DNA of 64,000 nt from Vibrio syngnathi (GCF_002119525.1 NZ_CP017916.1:620001-684000), one strand, 5' to 3'. Numbered from the stretch's first letter, positions 19,158 to 30,865 are shown. Numbers and translations: made by a program. Notes: a model not told the origin generated them from the sequence alone.

Positions 19158-20498
19158 ATGTCTGATAAAAGACGTTACTTCGGCACAGATGGTGTACGTG
19201 GAAAAGTGGGCCAGTACCCAATCACACCTGATTTTGTTTTGAAGCTTGGCTGGGCTGCCGGTCGTGTTCTTGCAAAGCAGGGCACAAAGAAAGTTATCAT
19301 TGGTAAAGATACTCGTATCTCTGGCTACATGCTTGAGTCCGCACTAGAAGCGGGACTTGCCGCAGCTGGTCTTCAAGCTACGTTTACTGGTCCAATGCCA
19401 ACACCTGCCGTTGCTTACCTAACACAAACTTTCCGTGCTGAAGCGGGGATTGTTATCTCTGCATCGCACAACCCCTTTTATGACAACGGCATTAAGTTCT
19501 TCTCTTCTGAAGGCACTAAATTGTCGGATGACATTGAACTCGCCATCGAAGCTGAGCTAGACAGAGATATCGAGTGCGTGGAATCTTCAGAATTAGGTAA
19601 AGCGGTACGCCTAAATGATGCTGCAGGCCGTTATATTGAATTTTGTAAAAGTACATTCCCACACAAAATGACGCTAGCTGGAATGAAAATTGTGGTGGAT
19701 TGCGCGCATGGTGCGACTTACCACATTGCACCGGCTGTATTTAAAGAACTGGGTGCTGAGGTTGTTGCAATTGGTGTGGAGCCAAATGGCACTAACATCA
19801 ACCATGAAGTGGGTGCGACAGATGTGCGTGCTCTACAAGCTAAAGTGGTTGAAGAGAAAGCAGCACTAGGCCTTGGTTTTGATGGCGACGGTGATCGTAT
19901 CATCATGGTTGACGAGCTAGGCAATAAAGTTGATGGTGACCAAATCGCCTACATTATTGCTCGCGATGCACTGCGTCGTGGTGAGTTGAAAGGCGGAGTT
20001 GTTGGTACGCTAATGACCAACCTTGGTATGGAAAATGGCCTTAAGCAGTTAGGTATTCCATTTGTACGTGCTGCTGTTGGTGACCGTTATGTTATGGAAC
20101 AACTTCTAGCTAAAGGCTGGAAGATCGGTGCTGAGAACTCGGGGCACGTTATCCTATTAGATAAAGTGACGACAGGTGATGCTATCGTTGCTGCTCTGCA
20201 AGTATTGGCCTCAGTTGTCGATAGTGAAATGACACTGAATGAGCTTTCTCAAGGTATGACGTTATACCCTCAAGTTCTAGAAAATGTTCGTTTTAGTGGT
20301 GATTCAAACCCACTAGAAGCAGAGGCTGTGAAAGCGGCTGTTATTGAAGTCGAGACGGAACTCGGTGAGAAAGGCCGTGTGCTATTACGCAAATCGGGTA
20401 CTGAGCCACTACTGCGCGTAATGGTCGAAGGTGAAGACGCTGAACTTGTTCAGAGTTCTGCACTGAAAATTGCTGATGCGGTAAAAGCGAATTGCTAA
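19158..20498 (+). CDS. glmM: phosphoglucosamine mutase
   Basis: GlmM turns glucosamine-6-phosphate into glucosamine-1-phosphate for UDP-GlcNAc, and so for peptidoglycan and LPS. The 446 residues include the active phosphoserine motif I-S-A-S-H-N-P (S103), the metal loop D-G-D-G-D-R and the substrate-phosphate loop R-K-S-G-T-E-P. The start ATG follows TAAGGA. It forms an operon with folP and ends at a terminator about 70 bases on. Confidence 0.97.
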   Translation: MSDKRRYFGTDGVRGKVGQYPITPDFVLKLGWAAGRVLAKQGTKKVIIGKDTRISGYMLESALEAGLAAAGLQATFTGPMPTPAVAYLTQTFRAEAGIVISASHNPFYDNGIKFFSSEGTKLSDDIELAIEAELDRDIECVESSELGKAVRLNDAAGRYIEFCKSTFPHKMTLAGMKIVVDCAHGATYHIAPAVFKELGAEVVAIGVEPNGTNINHEVGATDVRALQAKVVEEKAALGLGFDGDGDRIIMVDELGNKVDGDQIAYIIARDALRRGELKGGVVGTLMTNLGMENGLKQLGIPFVRAAVGDRYVMEQLLAKGWKIGAENSGHVILLDKVTTGDAIVAALQVLASVVDSEMTLNELSQGMTLYPQVLENVRFSGDSNPLEAEAVKAAVIEVETELGEKGRVLLRKSGTEPLLRVMVEGEDAELVQSSALKIADAVKANC

Positions 20499-20567
20499 TA
20501 AAACGTTTGCCGTAACAGGCGAAGTCGGTCTCACTTGCGGGGGCCGGGTTTTAGTTATGTGATGATT

Positions 20568-20612
20568 AAAAAGGGACGTAAATGAGTTTTGTGTCCCTTT
20601 TGCCCTTTTTTT
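20568..20612 (+). terminator. glmM terminator
   Basis: AAAAGGGAC (20569-20577) pairs with GTCCCTTTT (20593-20601), followed by GCCCTTTTTTT. The 278 bases between glmM and secG hold nothing else I can support. Confidence 0.75.
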
Positions 20613-20776
20613 GACCACTTGCTTGGTAAAGGCTTATTTTTTAGTAAATTCTCCTTGTCAGTCATCGTCGCATTCGCTAGTATTGCTCGGCCTTCAGTTA
20701 GGAGGTCGCTAGCCTTGTTCTTGAAAATAGTTTTTTGAACGGCGCTGGCTCAACAATTAGGAACATAGGTGGAAAA

Positions 20777-21109
20777 ATGTTTACAGTTCTACTTGTGATT
20801 TACCTGTTGGCAGCGCTTGGTGTAATTGGCCTAGTGTTGATTCAACAAGGTAAAGGCGCAGATATGGGAGCCTCTTTCGGTGCTGGCGCTTCAAACACTG
20901 TGTTTGGTGCTGGTGGCTCAGGAAATTTCCTTACCCGAATGACTGCAATTTTTGCAACTACATTTTTTATCCTTAGCTTAGTGCTTGGTAATATGTCTAC
21001 ACATAAAACTGAGTCACAATGGATTGACCCGACCCAAGGTCAGGTGATTCAACAAGCTGAAGATGCAGTGAGTGAAGTTCCGGCGCAAGGCGACGAAATT
21101 CCACAATAA
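20777..21109 (+). CDS. secG: preprotein translocase subunit SecG
   Basis: SecG is the small third subunit of the SecYEG channel. It has 110 aa and two membrane helices (about 2-22 and 52-72). The G/A/S-rich linker between them is [19 protein letters not shown]. The acidic tail is typical. The start is ATG 20777 after AGGTGG; a longer reading from TTG 20735 has no family support. The tRNA-Leu gene starts 16 bases after the stop, so they are probably one transcript. Confidence 0.95.
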   Translation: MFTVLLVIYLLAALGVIGLVLIQQGKGADMGASFGAGASNTVFGAGGSGNFLTRMTAIFATTFFILSLVLGNMSTHKTESQWIDPTQGQVIQQAEDAVSEVPAQGDEIPQ

Positions 21110-21125
21110 TCTGTAAAGATTTGAT

Positions 21126-21210
21126 GCCGAGATGGTGAAATTGGTAGACACGCTAGCATGAGGTGCTAGTGCCTTAGGGTGTGAGGGTTCGAGTCCCTCT
21201 CTCGGCACCA
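21126..21210 (+). tRNA. leuU: tRNA-Leu (GAG)
   Basis: The acceptor stem GCCGAGA pairs with TCTCGGC, with CCA encoded. The anticodon arm CTAGC-ATGAGGT-GCTAG carries GAG. A long variable arm, typical of leucine tRNAs, precedes the T arm GAGGGTTCGAGTCCCTC. It reads CUC/CUU codons. Position after secG matches E. coli leuU. Confidence 0.96.
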
Positions 21211-21221
21211 TGTTTACAAAC

Positions 21222-21249
21222 TTGTAAAACATCTTGTTGGGCGTATAAT
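21222..21249 (+). promoter_or_regulatory. promoter of initiator tRNA gene
   Basis: TTGTAA (21222-21227), 16 bases, then a perfect TATAAT (21244-21249), so transcription starts about 21256, eight bases before the mature tRNA. Confidence 0.7.
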
Positions 21250-21263
21250 GCTCACAAGTCGGA

Positions 21264-21340
<77 letters not shown>

Positions 21341-21455
21341 ATTTCAATGCTATTATATAGCTTGTATTGGTAGCAAGTTTGCACAGTGTGAACCTCACTG
21401 TGAGTTAAGTGTGATATCAAATATGATGGCACTTGACATATAAGGGTCCAGCAAC

Positions 21456-21484
21456 AAAAACCCCGGCTTATACGGGGTTTTTTG
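21456..21484 (+). terminator. terminator after metY
   Basis: AAAAACCCCG-GCTTATA-CGGGGTTTTTTG, 115 bases after the tRNA. It should end much of the tRNA transcript before rimP. Confidence 0.85.
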
Positions 21485-21540
21485 TTATCTAAGCATTTAT
21501 AAATGCATTTAGATGATAATGTTTGCTTGGAATTTAAATT

Positions 21541-21560
21541 GGGCTTTGAGCCCTTTTTTT
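21541..21560 (+). terminator. second terminator-like hairpin before rimP
   Basis: GGGCT-TTG-AGCCC then seven T, only 17 bases before the rimP start. With the stem at 21456 it makes a tandem pair that a NusA-sensitive polymerase would have to read through. Confidence 0.7.
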
Positions 21561-21577
21561 GTTTCTGGAGTGGTTAA

Positions 21578-22033
21578 ATGACTGGTTTAGAAAGACAACT
21601 TACTGAAATGCTTGACGCTCCAGTAGCAGCATCAGGTTATGAGTTAGTTGGATTAGAATTTATTCGTGCTGGTGAGCACTCAACGCTACGCATTTACATC
21701 GATTCACCAAATGGTATCAATGTAGATGATTGCTCTGAAGTTAGTCACCAAGTAAGTGCCGTAATGGACGTTGAAGATCCAATTTCAGTGGCTTATAACC
21801 TTGAAGTGTCTTCACCAGGTTTAGAGAGACCACTGTTCAAAGCTGAGCATTACCAACAATTTATTGGTCACGAGGTAAGCATCGTTTTGAAAATGGCTGT
21901 CGGCAACCGTCGTAAATGGAAAGGTGATATCCAATCTATCGAAGGCGAGACAGTGAAAGTATTGGTTGAAGGACAAGAAGAAGAATTCGTCCTGAGCAAT
22001 ATTGCGAAAGCTAACCTGATCCCTAAATTTTAG
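21578..22033 (+). CDS. rimP: ribosome maturation factor RimP
   Basis: RimP assists maturation of the 30S subunit. It has 151 aa: an N-terminal alpha-beta domain (about 1-85) with the motif [16 protein letters not shown], and a C-terminal SH3-like domain (about 90-150). The start ATG follows CTGGAG. nusA begins 35 bases on. Confidence 0.95.
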   Translation: MTGLERQLTEMLDAPVAASGYELVGLEFIRAGEHSTLRIYIDSPNGINVDDCSEVSHQVSAVMDVEDPISVAYNLEVSSPGLERPLFKAEHYQQFIGHEVSIVLKMAVGNRRKWKGDIQSIEGETVKVLVEGQEEEFVLSNIAKANLIPKF

Positions 22034-22068
22034 TTCTCCTAGAGAGAAGAGCTTAAGAGGCTAGATTA

Positions 22069-23556
22069 ATGAACAAAGAAATTTTGGCGGTAGTAGAAGC
22101 TGTTTCTAATGAGAAAGCAGTTCCTCGTGAGCGTATTTTTGAAGCGCTTGAAATCGCGCTTGCAACGGCAACAAAAAAGAAAAGCGAACTAGAAATCGAA
22201 GTTCGTGTTGAGATTGACCGTAAAACGGGTAATTTCGAAACTTTCCGCCGTTGGGAAGCTGTTGAGGAAGTTGAATTCCCAACAAAAGAAATCTCTATTG
22301 AAGCTGCAAAGTACGATGATCCAGAGATCGAACTTGGCGGTTTCATTGAAGATGATATCGAATCAGTAACGTTTGACCGTATTACGACTCAAACAGCTAA
22401 GCAAGTTATCGTACAGAAAGTACGTGAAGCTGAACGCGCTCAAATCGTTGAACAGTTTATTGATAACGAAGGCGAGCTAGTCACTGGCGCAGTTAAGAAA
22501 GTTAACCGTGACACAGTGATTCTAGATCTAGGTAACAACGCTGAAGCGGTAATCCTTCGTGATGACCAACTTCCTCGTGAAAACTTCCGTCCAGGTGACC
22601 GTGTTCGTGGTCTTCTATACGCAGTTAAGCCAGAAGCTCGCGGCTTCCAGCTGTTTGTTACTCGTTCTAAGCCAGAAATGCTAGCTGAACTATTCCGTGT
22701 TGAAGTGCCTGAGATTGGTGAAGAGCTAATTGAACTTAAAGGTGCTGCACGTGACGCTGGTTCTCGTGCTAAAATCGCCGTTAAAACAAACGACAAACGT
22801 ATTGACCCTGTTGGTGCGTGTGTTGGTATGCGTGGCGCACGTGTACAAGCTGTATCTAACGACCTTGGCGGTGAGCGTATCGATATCGTGCTTTGGGATG
22901 ATAACCCGGCGCAATTCGTTATCAATGCAATGGCTCCTGCTGATGTTGCTTCTATCATCGTTGATGAAGATACGCACTCAATGGACATCGCGGTTGAAGC
23001 TGACAACCTAGCGCAAGCTATCGGTCGTAGCGGTCAAAACGTACGTCTAGCGTCTCAACTTACTGGTTGGGAACTGAACGTAATGACTGTTGCTGATCTA
23101 GAGAAGAAGCACCAAGAAGAAGCAGTTGCTTCTATTGAAAACTTCATGAAGTACCTAGATATCGAAGAAGACTTTGCTCAAATGCTTGTTGAAGAAGGCT
23201 TCTCTACGCTTGAAGAAGTAGCCTACGTTCCTGTGAACGAGCTTCTTGAAGTAGATGGTCTAGATGAAGGTATCGTTGAAGAATTGCGTAACCGCGCGAA
23301 AGACGCACTGACAACTCTAGCGCTAGCGAAAGAAGAAACTTTCGATGGTGTTGAGCCAGCTGAAGACCTACTTGCACTTGAAGGTCTTGAGCGTGAAATG
23401 GCTTACAAGCTAGCAGCAAAAGGCGTTGCGACATTGGAAGACCTAGCTGACCAAGGCGTTGATGAACTAGAAGGCATCGAAGACCTAACTGCAGAGCGTG
23501 CAGGCGAGCTAATTATGGCTGCGCGTAACATCTGTTGGTTCGGCGACGAAGAATAA
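22069..23556 (+). CDS. nusA: transcription termination/antitermination factor NusA
   Basis: NusA binds RNA polymerase, modulates pausing and takes part in intrinsic termination and antitermination. It has 495 aa. The N-terminal polymerase-binding domain is about 1-130, S1 about 135-200 and the KH domains about 205-345 ([14 protein letters not shown] and [10 protein letters not shown]). Two acidic repeats occupy about 360-495, as in E. coli. NusA autoregulates this operon in E. coli, and the tandem terminators upstream of rimP suit that. Confidence 0.97.
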   Translation: MNKEILAVVEAVSNEKAVPRERIFEALEIALATATKKKSELEIEVRVEIDRKTGNFETFRRWEAVEEVEFPTKEISIEAAKYDDPEIELGGFIEDDIESVTFDRITTQTAKQVIVQKVREAERAQIVEQFIDNEGELVTGAVKKVNRDTVILDLGNNAEAVILRDDQLPRENFRPGDRVRGLLYAVKPEARGFQLFVTRSKPEMLAELFRVEVPEIGEELIELKGAARDAGSRAKIAVKTNDKRIDPVGACVGMRGARVQAVSNDLGGERIDIVLWDDNPAQFVINAMAPADVASIIVDEDTHSMDIAVEADNLAQAIGRSGQNVRLASQLTGWELNVMTVADLEKKHQEEAVASIENFMKYLDIEEDFAQMLVEEGFSTLEEVAYVPVNELLEVDGLDEGIVEELRNRAKDALTTLALAKEETFDGVEPAEDLLALEGLEREMAYKLAAKGVATLEDLADQGVDELEGIEDLTAERAGELIMAARNICWFGDEE

Positions 23557-23578
23557 TTCAGCAAGGAGAGAGAGCGGT

Positions 23579-26269
23579 ATGACACAATTAACAGTTAAAG
23601 CACTGAGTGAAGAGATTGGTACGCCAGTTGACCGCTTAATTGAACAACTTGCTGATGCAGGCATGAAGAAAGCAGGGTCGGACCAAGTGACTGATTCAGA
23701 GAAGCAAACATTGCTAACGCACCTTAAAAAGGAGCACGGCGATACTTCTGGTGAAACAGAACCGACTCGTTTAACTCTTCAACGCAAAACCCGCAGCACG
23801 CTAAGTGTTGCCGCTGGAGGCGGTAAGAGTAAGGATGTTCAAGTTGAGGTACGTAAAAAGCGTACTTACGTGAAGCGCAGCACTATTGAAGATGAAGCGA
23901 AACGTGAAGCTGAGGAAGTAGCTAATCGTGAAGCGGAAGAGAAAGCACAACGCGATGCTGAAGAGCAAGCGAAACGTGATGCTGCAGAGAAAGCACAGCG
24001 CGAAGCCGAAGCAAAAGTAACACGTGAAGCGGATGCAAAACGTGAAGCTGAAGAGAAGGCTCAACGCGCACAAGCTGAAAAGGCTAAAAAAGACATGAAT
24101 TCAAAAAATGCAGACGCTAACGCACAAGCGAAAAAAGAAGCGGATGAACTTAAAGCTCGTCAAGAGCAAGAAGCAACTCGTAAAGCCGAAGCTGAAGCAG
24201 CTAAGCTTGTTGAAGAAGCTCGTAAGTTAGCAGAAGAGAACCAAGAACGTTGGTCTGAAGAAGAGAAGAAGAAGAAAGAGCAAGAGAAATCTGCGGATTA
24301 CCATGTGACGACTTCTACTTACGCTCGTGAAGCTGAAGATGCGGCAGACAAAAAAGATGAGAAAGCACCTCGTCGTCGCAAGAAGAAACCAGCTCCAGCA
24401 ACTCAACCTGGCAATAACCGTGGTGGTCGTAACCAACGTGGTCGTGGCGGTAAAGGTAAGCTTGCTAAACCAACTTCAATGCAGCAAGGCTTCGATAAGT
24501 CAGCGACTGTTGCAAAATCTGACGTTGCTATCGGCGAAACTATCGTTGTTTCTGAACTGGCTAGCAAAATGTCAGTTAAAGCAACTGAAGTTATCAAAGT
24601 AATGATGAAGATGGGCGCTATGGCGACTATCAACCAAGTGATCGACCAAGAAACAGCACAACTTGTTGCTGAAGAAATGGGTCACAAGGTAATCCTACGT
24701 AAAGAAAACGAACTTGAAGAAGCAGTACTAGCTGACCGTGATAGCGATGCTATCGCTGAAGGTCGTGCTCCTGTTGTTACTATCATGGGTCACGTTGACC
24801 ACGGTAAAACTTCAACACTTGACTACATTCGTAAAGCACACGTTGCTTCTGGCGAAGCTGGCGGTATCACGCAGCACATTGGTGCTTACCACGTAGATAC
24901 TGACAACGGCATGATCACTTTCCTTGATACTCCTGGACACGCGGCCTTTACTGCTATGCGTGCTCGTGGTGCTCAAGCGACAGATATCGTTGTACTAGTA
25001 GTTGCAGCAGATGATGGCGTAATGCCACAAACAATCGAAGCAATCCAGCACGCGAAAGCGGCAGGCGTTCCTCTGATTGTTGCTGTGAACAAGATCGATA
25101 AAGAGGGTGCAAACCCAGACAACGTTAAGAATGAGCTAGCTCAATACGACGTTATCCCTGAAGAATGGGGCGGTGAGAACATCTTCGTTCACATCTCTGC
25201 AAAACAGGGTACAAACATCGATGGTCTTCTAGAATCTATCCTTCTTCAGTCTGAAGTTCTTGAGCTTACAGCGGTTAAAGAAGGCATGGCATCTGGTGTT
25301 GTTGTTGAATCTCGTCTTGATAAAGGTCGCGGTCCAGTTGCAACAGTACTAGTACAGTCTGGTACTCTAAACAAAGGCGATATCGTTCTTTGTGGTCAAG
25401 AGTACGGCCGTGTACGTGCAATGCGCGATGAAAACGGTAAAGACATCGAAACTGCTGGTCCATCTATCCCTGTAGAAATTCTAGGTCTTTCTGGCGTTCC
25501 TGCTTCAGGTGATGAAGCGACTGTTGTACGTGATGAGCGTAAAGCTCGTGAAGTTGCAAACTACCGTCAAGGTAAATTCCGTGATGTTAAACTAGCTCGC
25601 CAACAAAAAGCGAAACTAGAGAACATGTTCGCGAACATGACGGCAGGCGAAGTTGCTGAACTTAACGTTGTACTTAAAGCTGACGTTCAAGGTTCTGTAG
25701 AAGCGATTGCTGACTCTCTACTGAAACTGTCAACTGACGAAGTTAAAGTGAACATCGTAGGTTCTGGTGTTGGTGGTATTACTGAAACTGACGCAACGCT
25801 TGCTGCAGCTTCTAACGCTATCATTCTTGGTTTCAACGTTCGTGCTGACGCAACTGCGCGTAATACAGTTCAGAACGAAAACCTAGATCTACGTTACTAC
25901 TCAATCATCTACCAACTGATTGACGAAGTTAAACAGGCAATGGGCGGTATGCTTGCTCCTGAATTCCGTCAAGAAATCATTGGTCTTGCACAAGTTCGTG
26001 ACGTATTTAAGTCGCCTAAACTTGGTGCAATCGCTGGTTGTATCGTTACTGAAGGTACGATTAAGCGTAGCAACCCAATCCGTGTACTTCGTGAAAACGT
26101 TGTTATCTACGAAGGTGAACTAGAGTCACTTCGTCGCTTTAAAGATGACGTTCAAGAAGTTAAGAATGGTTACGAGTGTGGTGTTGGCGTTAAGAACTAC
26201 AACGACGTTCGCGTTGGTGACCAGATCGAAGTATTCGAAATCGTTGAGGTTAAACGTACTCTAGACTAA
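23579..26269 (+). CDS. infB: translation initiation factor IF-2
   Basis: IF-2 is the GTPase that brings initiator tRNA to the 30S subunit and promotes 50S joining. It has 896 aa. The N-terminal small helical domain is about 1-52. A long A/E/K/R-rich segment (about 105-240) probably forms a charged helix, followed by a basic G/R/N stretch (about 263-298). The second N2 domain covers about 315-380. The G domain begins at G-H-V-D-H-G-K-T (404-411) with D-T-P-G-H (450-454) and N-K-I-D. Domains II to IV follow. The start ATG comes 22 bases after nusA, after AAGGAGAG. Internal starts giving short forms, known in E. coli, are likely but not obvious here. Confidence 0.97.
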   Translation: MTQLTVKALSEEIGTPVDRLIEQLADAGMKKAGSDQVTDSEKQTLLTHLKKEHGDTSGETEPTRLTLQRKTRSTLSVAAGGGKSKDVQVEVRKKRTYVKRSTIEDEAKREAEEVANREAEEKAQRDAEEQAKRDAAEKAQREAEAKVTREADAKREAEEKAQRAQAEKAKKDMNSKNADANAQAKKEADELKARQEQEATRKAEAEAAKLVEEARKLAEENQERWSEEEKKKKEQEKSADYHVTTSTYAREAEDAADKKDEKAPRRRKKKPAPATQPGNNRGGRNQRGRGGKGKLAKPTSMQQGFDKSATVAKSDVAIGETIVVSELASKMSVKATEVIKVMMKMGAMATINQVIDQETAQLVAEEMGHKVILRKENELEEAVLADRDSDAIAEGRAPVVTIMGHVDHGKTSTLDYIRKAHVASGEAGGITQHIGAYHVDTDNGMITFLDTPGHAAFTAMRARGAQATDIVVLVVAADDGVMPQTIEAIQHAKAAGVPLIVAVNKIDKEGANPDNVKNELAQYDVIPEEWGGENIFVHISAKQGTNIDGLLESILLQSEVLELTAVKEGMASGVVVESRLDKGRGPVATVLVQSGTLNKGDIVLCGQEYGRVRAMRDENGKDIETAGPSIPVEILGLSGVPASGDEATVVRDERKAREVANYRQGKFRDVKLARQQKAKLENMFANMTAGEVAELNVVLKADVQGSVEAIADSLLKLSTDEVKVNIVGSGVGGITETDATLAAASNAIILGFNVRADATARNTVQNENLDLRYYSIIYQLIDEVKQAMGGMLAPEFRQEIIGLAQVRDVFKSPKLGAIAGCIVTEGTIKRSNPIRVLRENVVIYEGELESLRRFKDDVQEVKNGYECGVGVKNYNDVRVGDQIEVFEIVEVKRTLD

Positions 26270-26351
26270 TCAGTCTGTACGACTCGACATATTGACTAAG
26301 GTTACTAACATTACTAATAAAGGTAATAAGGTAATCGGTTGTTGAATACAC

Positions 26352-26382
26352 CATGGGGGGCTGGTAATTACCAAGCCCCCCA
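26352..26382 (+). promoter_or_regulatory. very strong GC hairpin between infB and rbfA
   Basis: ATGGGGGGCT pairs with AGCCCCCCAT over 10 bp around the self-complementary loop GGTAATTACC. The following CTTTCT is too poor in T for an efficient terminator, so it may be an RNA processing or attenuating element that sets rbfA-truB level. Confidence 0.55.
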
Positions 26383-26404
26383 TCTTTCTAAGTGAGAAAA
26401 GAAA

Positions 26405-26818
26405 ATGTCAAAAGAATTTAGCCGCACACAACGTGTGTCTCAGCAGCTTCAAAAGGAGCTTGCGCTTATCTTACAACGTGAAGTTCGTGACTCACGTATC
26501 GGTATGGTAACGATCTCAGACGTAGAAGTGTCTCGTGACCTTGCTTACGCAAAAGTGTTCGTTACTTTCCTATGTATCGGTGAGCAAACACCTGAATCAT
26601 GTCTTGCTGCTCTTAAAGAGCATGAAGTGCCAGTTCGTATGGCTCTTGGTAAGCGTATTCGTCACCGCCTAACGCCTGAAGTACGTTTTACTTACGACAA
26701 CACACTAGTAGAAGGCATGCGTATGTCTAACCTGGTAAGTGAAGTTTTAAACGACGATAAGCGTAAGCAAGAAGAGTCTGGCCGTACTGACGAAACTCAG
26801 TCTAAGGACGAAGAGTAA
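26405..26818 (+). CDS. rbfA: ribosome-binding factor A
   Basis: RbfA is a cold-adaptation factor that helps 16S rRNA 5'-end maturation. The 137 residues form a KH-like fold: [11 protein letters not shown] at the N-terminus, [16 protein letters not shown] in the middle and a charged disordered tail after about 110. Its stop shares a base with the truB start (TAATG), so the two are translationally coupled. Confidence 0.96.
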   Translation: MSKEFSRTQRVSQQLQKELALILQREVRDSRIGMVTISDVEVSRDLAYAKVFVTFLCIGEQTPESCLAALKEHEVPVRMALGKRIRHRLTPEVRFTYDNTLVEGMRMSNLVSEVLNDDKRKQEESGRTDETQSKDEE

Positions 26819-27771
26819 TGGCTCGCCGTCGTAAAGGTCGCCCTATCAACGGGGTAATTCTGTTAGATAAGCCAACTGGCATTTCGTCTAATGATGCACT
26901 GCAAAAAGTAAAACGTATTTACTTTGCAGAGAAGGCAGGGCACACCGGTGCTCTGGATCCTCTTGCGACTGGCATGCTGCCAATTTGTCTTGGTGAAGCA
27001 ACGAAGTTCTCCCAGTTTCTTCTAGATTCTGATAAGCGCTACGTAGTAATTGCTAAGCTTGGTGAGCGTACCAATACCTCTGACTCTGATGGCGAAGTGG
27101 TAGAGACACGTGATGTTAACGTGACTCAAGAGCAACTTGAACGCTGCATTGCAAGCTTCAAAGGTGAAACCGACCAGATTCCATCAATGTTCTCAGCATT
27201 GAAGTATCAAGGTAAGCCTTTGTATGAATACGCACGTGCAGGTATCGAGGTGCCTCGTGAATCTCGTAAGATCACTGTTTACTCTATTGAACTGCTTCGC
27301 TTTGAAGGTGATGAAGTTGAGATGGAAGTGCACTGTTCTAAAGGCACTTACATCCGCACAATTACTGACGATCTTGGTGAAATGCTAGGTTGTGGTGCTC
27401 ACGTGACCATGCTTCGTCGTACAGGTGTAGCAAAGTATCCGTACGAGCGTATGGTGACTTTGGAGCATTTGAACGAGATCCTAGAGCAAGCACAGGCGCA
27501 AGAAATTGCACCGAAAGAGCTGCTTGATCCACTATTAATGCCAATGGACACAGCCGTTGAAGACTTACCAGAAGTTAACTTGAACGCGGAACTGACTGAC
27601 CTAGTTCAGCACGGTATGCCAGTTCAGGTTGCTGGTGCGCCAACGGAAGGCACGGTTCGCATGACAAGTGGCGAAGAGAAGCTGTTTGTCGGCGTAGCTC
27701 AGATTGCTGAAGATGGCCGAGTTGCACCGAAGCGTTTGGTTGTTTTCAGAGATGAAGAGCCACAAGCGTAA
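26818..27771 (+). CDS. truB: tRNA pseudouridine(55) synthase
   Basis: TruB makes pseudouridine 55 in the T loop of tRNAs and also acts as a tRNA folding chaperone. It has 317 aa. The catalytic aspartate lies in [12 protein letters not shown], and the later motifs S-K-G-T-Y-I-R-T and the C-terminal PUA-like region are present. The start overlaps the rbfA stop by one base. Confidence 0.96.
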   Translation: MARRRKGRPINGVILLDKPTGISSNDALQKVKRIYFAEKAGHTGALDPLATGMLPICLGEATKFSQFLLDSDKRYVVIAKLGERTNTSDSDGEVVETRDVNVTQEQLERCIASFKGETDQIPSMFSALKYQGKPLYEYARAGIEVPRESRKITVYSIELLRFEGDEVEMEVHCSKGTYIRTITDDLGEMLGCGAHVTMLRRTGVAKYPYERMVTLEHLNEILEQAQAQEIAPKELLDPLLMPMDTAVEDLPEVNLNAELTDLVQHGMPVQVAGAPTEGTVRMTSGEEKLFVGVAQIAEDGRVAPKRLVVFRDEEPQA

Positions 27772-27828
27772 CGCTGAAACCTAGTTAGGTATTGGCGCTT
27801 AGCCTGGAAAAGCGAATCAATAATATAG

Positions 27829-27863
27829 AAAGCGAGCCCTTAATTTTAATGGTTCGCTTTTTT
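27829..27863 (+). terminator. terminator after truB
   Basis: AAAGCGAGCC ... GGTTCGCTTTTTTCG with a 12-base AT loop. It closes the nusA operon; rpsO starts 127 bases later. Confidence 0.8.
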
Positions 27864-27989
27864 CGTTTTTCATGAGTTCGATTGTTATTGCACCAACTCG
27901 TAAACTTCCCTATAATCCTCGGCTCGCGTAGCGGCTGAATCAGAGATTGGCTGCTACAAATATAAACTTACTCTTATCAGGAGAGATTT

Positions 27990-28259
27990 ATGTCTCTGAA
28001 TGCAGAAACTAAAGCAGCAATCGTTGCAGAATACGCACAATCTGAAGGCGACACAGGTTCACCAGAAGTACAAGTAGCACTACTTACTGCTTCTATCAAC
28101 CACCTACAAGGTCACTTCAAAGCGCACAAACACGATCACCACAGCCGTCGTGGTCTATTACGTATGGTTTCTAGCCGTCGTAAGCTTCTTGATTACTTGA
28201 AAGGCAAAAACCTTACTCGTTACCAAGACCTAATCAAGCGTCTAGGCCTACGTCGCTAA
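27990..28259 (+). CDS. rpsO: 30S ribosomal protein S15
   Basis: S15 is a primary 16S rRNA-binding protein at the central domain. It has 89 aa, all helical, with the [16 protein letters not shown] stretch and [10 protein letters not shown]. The start follows CAGGAGAG. In E. coli S15 represses its own mRNA through a leader pseudoknot; the short leader here was not resolved. Confidence 0.98.
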   Translation: MSLNAETKAAIVAEYAQSEGDTGSPEVQVALLTASINHLQGHFKAHKHDHHSRRGLLRMVSSRRKLLDYLKGKNLTRYQDLIKRLGLRR

Positions 28260-28285
28260 TAGCGATGTCTGCAAAGACAGTTTGA

Positions 28286-28316
28286 AGAAAAGGAGCATTT
28301 ATGCTCCTTTTTTTGT
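28286..28316 (+). terminator. rpsO terminator
   Basis: AAAAGGAGCAT-TT-ATGCTCCTTTTTTTG, 27 bases after the rpsO stop. Confidence 0.88.
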
Positions 28317-28619
28317 GCCTGTTATATTTTTAATGTCAAAAATGTAGGTTCTCTGTGCGGTTAACCTGATTTTTAATCGTGAAAATGTCTCTTGCCAAAA
28401 AAATAGTTTATACTCTCGCACGCGAATAATTGTTTGATTATTTCGCACCCTAATTAGCTCAACAATAACAGTCACAGATGTCGGCCAATAGGTCGCGACT
28501 ATTAAAAGCAGATGTTTAGTCTGATTGAACTTCTCGTCTTTTTTTACTAGTCGCGATTAGTTATTGCTGAGCATTCATTCACTTATTCTGAAAAGAGATT
28601 TTCAGATGAAGGATATACA
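28317..28619 (+). promoter_or_regulatory. pnp leader with long RNA duplex
   Basis: The perfect 9-bp arms TCGCGACTA (28493-28501) and TAGTCGCGA (28548-28556) enclose a loop that can fold further (CAGA/TCTG, AAAAG/CTTTT). E. coli pnp has such a duplex in its leader. RNase III cuts it, and PNPase then destroys its own message. A -10-like TATACT lies near 28411. The same autocontrol is likely here. Confidence 0.65.
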
Positions 28620-30740
28620 ATGTTTGAAAAACCAGTTGTAAAGTCATTCCAGTACGGTAACCACACCGTTACTCTAGAAACGGGCGTAATGGCACGTCAA
28701 GCTACTGCTGCTGTAATGGCGACTATGGACGATACATCAGTATTCGTTTCTGTTGTTGCTAAGAAAGAAGCTGTTGCGGGTCAAGATTTCTTCCCTCTAA
28801 CAGTTAACTACCAAGAGCGTACATACGCTGCGGGTAAAATCCCTGGTGGTTTCTTCAAGCGTGAAGGTCGTCCATCTGAAGGCGAAACACTAACAGCTCG
28901 TCTGATTGACCGTCCAATTCGTCCACTTTTCCCAAGTGCGTTTAAAAACGAAGTTCAAGTTATCGCTACGGTTGTTTCTATCAACCCTGACGTAAACCCA
29001 GACATGATCACTATGATCGCAACGTCTGCTGCTCTTGCTATCTCTGGTGCACCATTCAATGGTCCTATCGGTGCTGCACGTGTTGGTCACATCGACGGCG
29101 AACTTGTTCTTAACCCATCAAATACTGAGCTTGAAAACTCTAAACTAGACCTAGTTGTGTCTGGTACAGAAGGCGCAGTACTTATGGTTGAATCTGAAGC
29201 AGATAACCTATCTGAAGAAGAAATGCTTTCAGCTGTTGTTTACGGTCACGATCAACAACAAGTTGTAATCAAAGCGATCAACGAGTTTGCTGCTGAAGTT
29301 GCAACTCCATCTTGGAACTGGGAAGCGCCAGCAGTTAACACTGAGCTTAAAGCTAAAGTTGCTGAGCAAGCTGAAACTCGTCTATCTGACGCGTACCAGA
29401 TCACTGAGAAAATGGCTCGTTACGAGCAAGTTGGCGCAATCAAGAACGACACTGTTGAAGCTCTAATTGCACAAGACGAAAACCTAGATGAGCGCGAAAT
29501 CCGCGGCATGCTTGGTTCTCTAGAGAAAAACGTAGTACGTAGCCGCATCATTGCTGGTAACCCACGTATCGATGGCCGTGAAAAAGACATGGTTCGTGCG
29601 CTAGACGTACGTACTGGTGTTCTTCCACGTACACACGGTTCTTCTCTATTCACTCGTGGTGAAACTCAAGCACTTGTTACTGCAACGCTTGGTACACAAC
29701 GTGATGCACAAATCATCGACAGCCTAATGGGTGAGAAGAAAGACAACTTCCTTCTACACTACAACTTCCCTCCATACTGTGTAGGTGAAACTGGTTTCGT
29801 TGGTTCTCCTAAGCGTCGTGAAATTGGTCACGGTAAGCTTGCTAAACGTGGTATCCAAGCAGTAATGCCTTCTGTTGACGAATTCCCATACACAGTTCGT
29901 GTTGTATCGGAAATCACTGAATCTAACGGTTCTTCTTCAATGGCTTCTGTATGTGGTACATCTCTAGCACTTATGGATGCTGGTGTTCCAATCAAAGCTT
30001 CTGTTGCGGGTATCGCAATGGGTCTTGTTAAAGAAGGCGACGATTTCGTTGTTCTTTCTGACATCCTTGGCGACGAAGATCACCTAGGTGACATGGACTT
30101 TAAAGTAGCAGGTACTAACGCTGGTATCACTGCACTTCAAATGGACATCAAGATCGAAGGTATCACTAAAGAGATCATGCAAATTGCACTTAACCAAGCG
30201 CAAGGTGCACGTAAGCACATCCTTTCTGTAATGGATGAAGCTATCTCTGGTGCTCGTGAAGATATCTCTGAATTCGCTCCACGTATCCACACAATGAAAA
30301 TCAGCTCTGATAAGATCAAAGATGTTATCGGTAAAGGCGGCGCAGTTATCCGTGCTCTTTGTGAAGAAACAGGTACTACAATCGAAATCGAAGACGATGG
30401 CACAATCAAGATTGCTGCTACTGAAGGCGCAGCTGCTCAAGAAGCTATCCGTCGTATCGAAGAGATCACTGCTGAAGTTGAAGTTGGCCGCATTTACCAA
30501 GGTAAAGTTGCTCGTCTAGCTGACTTCGGTGCATTCGTTACTATCCTTCCAGGTAAAGATGGTCTAGTACACATCTCTCAAATCGCTGACAAGCGTGTTG
30601 AGAAAGTGTCTGACTACCTAACTGAAGGTCAAGAAGTACCAGTTAAGGTTCTTGAAATTGACCGTCAAGGCCGTGTACGTCTAAGCATGAAAGAAGCAGT
30701 TGAAACGCCAGCTGAAGGCGAAGCACCTGCTGCTGAGTAA
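28620..30740 (+). CDS. pnp: polyribonucleotide nucleotidyltransferase (PNPase)
   Basis: PNPase degrades RNA 3' to 5' by phosphorolysis and is part of the degradosome. The 706 residues hold two RNase PH domains (about 10-220 and 310-545) separated by a helical domain. KH (about 550-615) carries I-G-K-G-G, and S1 (about 620-690) carries [13 protein letters not shown]. The tail is acidic. The start follows AAGGATATACA. rpsO precedes it and nlpI follows, as in E. coli. Confidence 0.97.
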   Translation: MFEKPVVKSFQYGNHTVTLETGVMARQATAAVMATMDDTSVFVSVVAKKEAVAGQDFFPLTVNYQERTYAAGKIPGGFFKREGRPSEGETLTARLIDRPIRPLFPSAFKNEVQVIATVVSINPDVNPDMITMIATSAALAISGAPFNGPIGAARVGHIDGELVLNPSNTELENSKLDLVVSGTEGAVLMVESEADNLSEEEMLSAVVYGHDQQQVVIKAINEFAAEVATPSWNWEAPAVNTELKAKVAEQAETRLSDAYQITEKMARYEQVGAIKNDTVEALIAQDENLDEREIRGMLGSLEKNVVRSRIIAGNPRIDGREKDMVRALDVRTGVLPRTHGSSLFTRGETQALVTATLGTQRDAQIIDSLMGEKKDNFLLHYNFPPYCVGETGFVGSPKRREIGHGKLAKRGIQAVMPSVDEFPYTVRVVSEITESNGSSSMASVCGTSLALMDAGVPIKASVAGIAMGLVKEGDDFVVLSDILGDEDHLGDMDFKVAGTNAGITALQMDIKIEGITKEIMQIALNQAQGARKHILSVMDEAISGAREDISEFAPRIHTMKISSDKIKDVIGKGGAVIRALCEETGTTIEIEDDGTIKIAATEGAAAQEAIRRIEEITAEVEVGRIYQGKVARLADFGAFVTILPGKDGLVHISQIADKRVEKVSDYLTEGQEVPVKVLEIDRQGRVRLSMKEAVETPAEGEAPAAE

Positions 30741-30807
30741 TTCTTAGCCTACTAATGGGACTATCGCTTTTTAGTGATTTCTAACCCATTGGTAAAAAAG
30801 CATGTTA

Positions 30808-30839
30808 TAAAGGGGAGCATATCGCTCCCCTTTTTTTAT
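30808..30839 (+). terminator. pnp terminator
   Basis: AAAGGGGAGC-ATATC-GCTCCCCTTTTTTTA, between pnp and nlpI. Confidence 0.88.
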
Positions 30840-30865
30840 TGCGGTCATAACAGGAGTAATTATTT

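Noticed and set aside
22440..23006. 188-aa minus-strand ORF inside nusA
   Set aside because: Serine/arginine-rich shadow of nusA without ribosome site.
23879..24300. A/E/K/R-rich stretch of infB as a tandem repeat or foreign insert
   Set aside because: Such a charged helix is normal in IF-2 of gammaproteobacteria; units are irregular.
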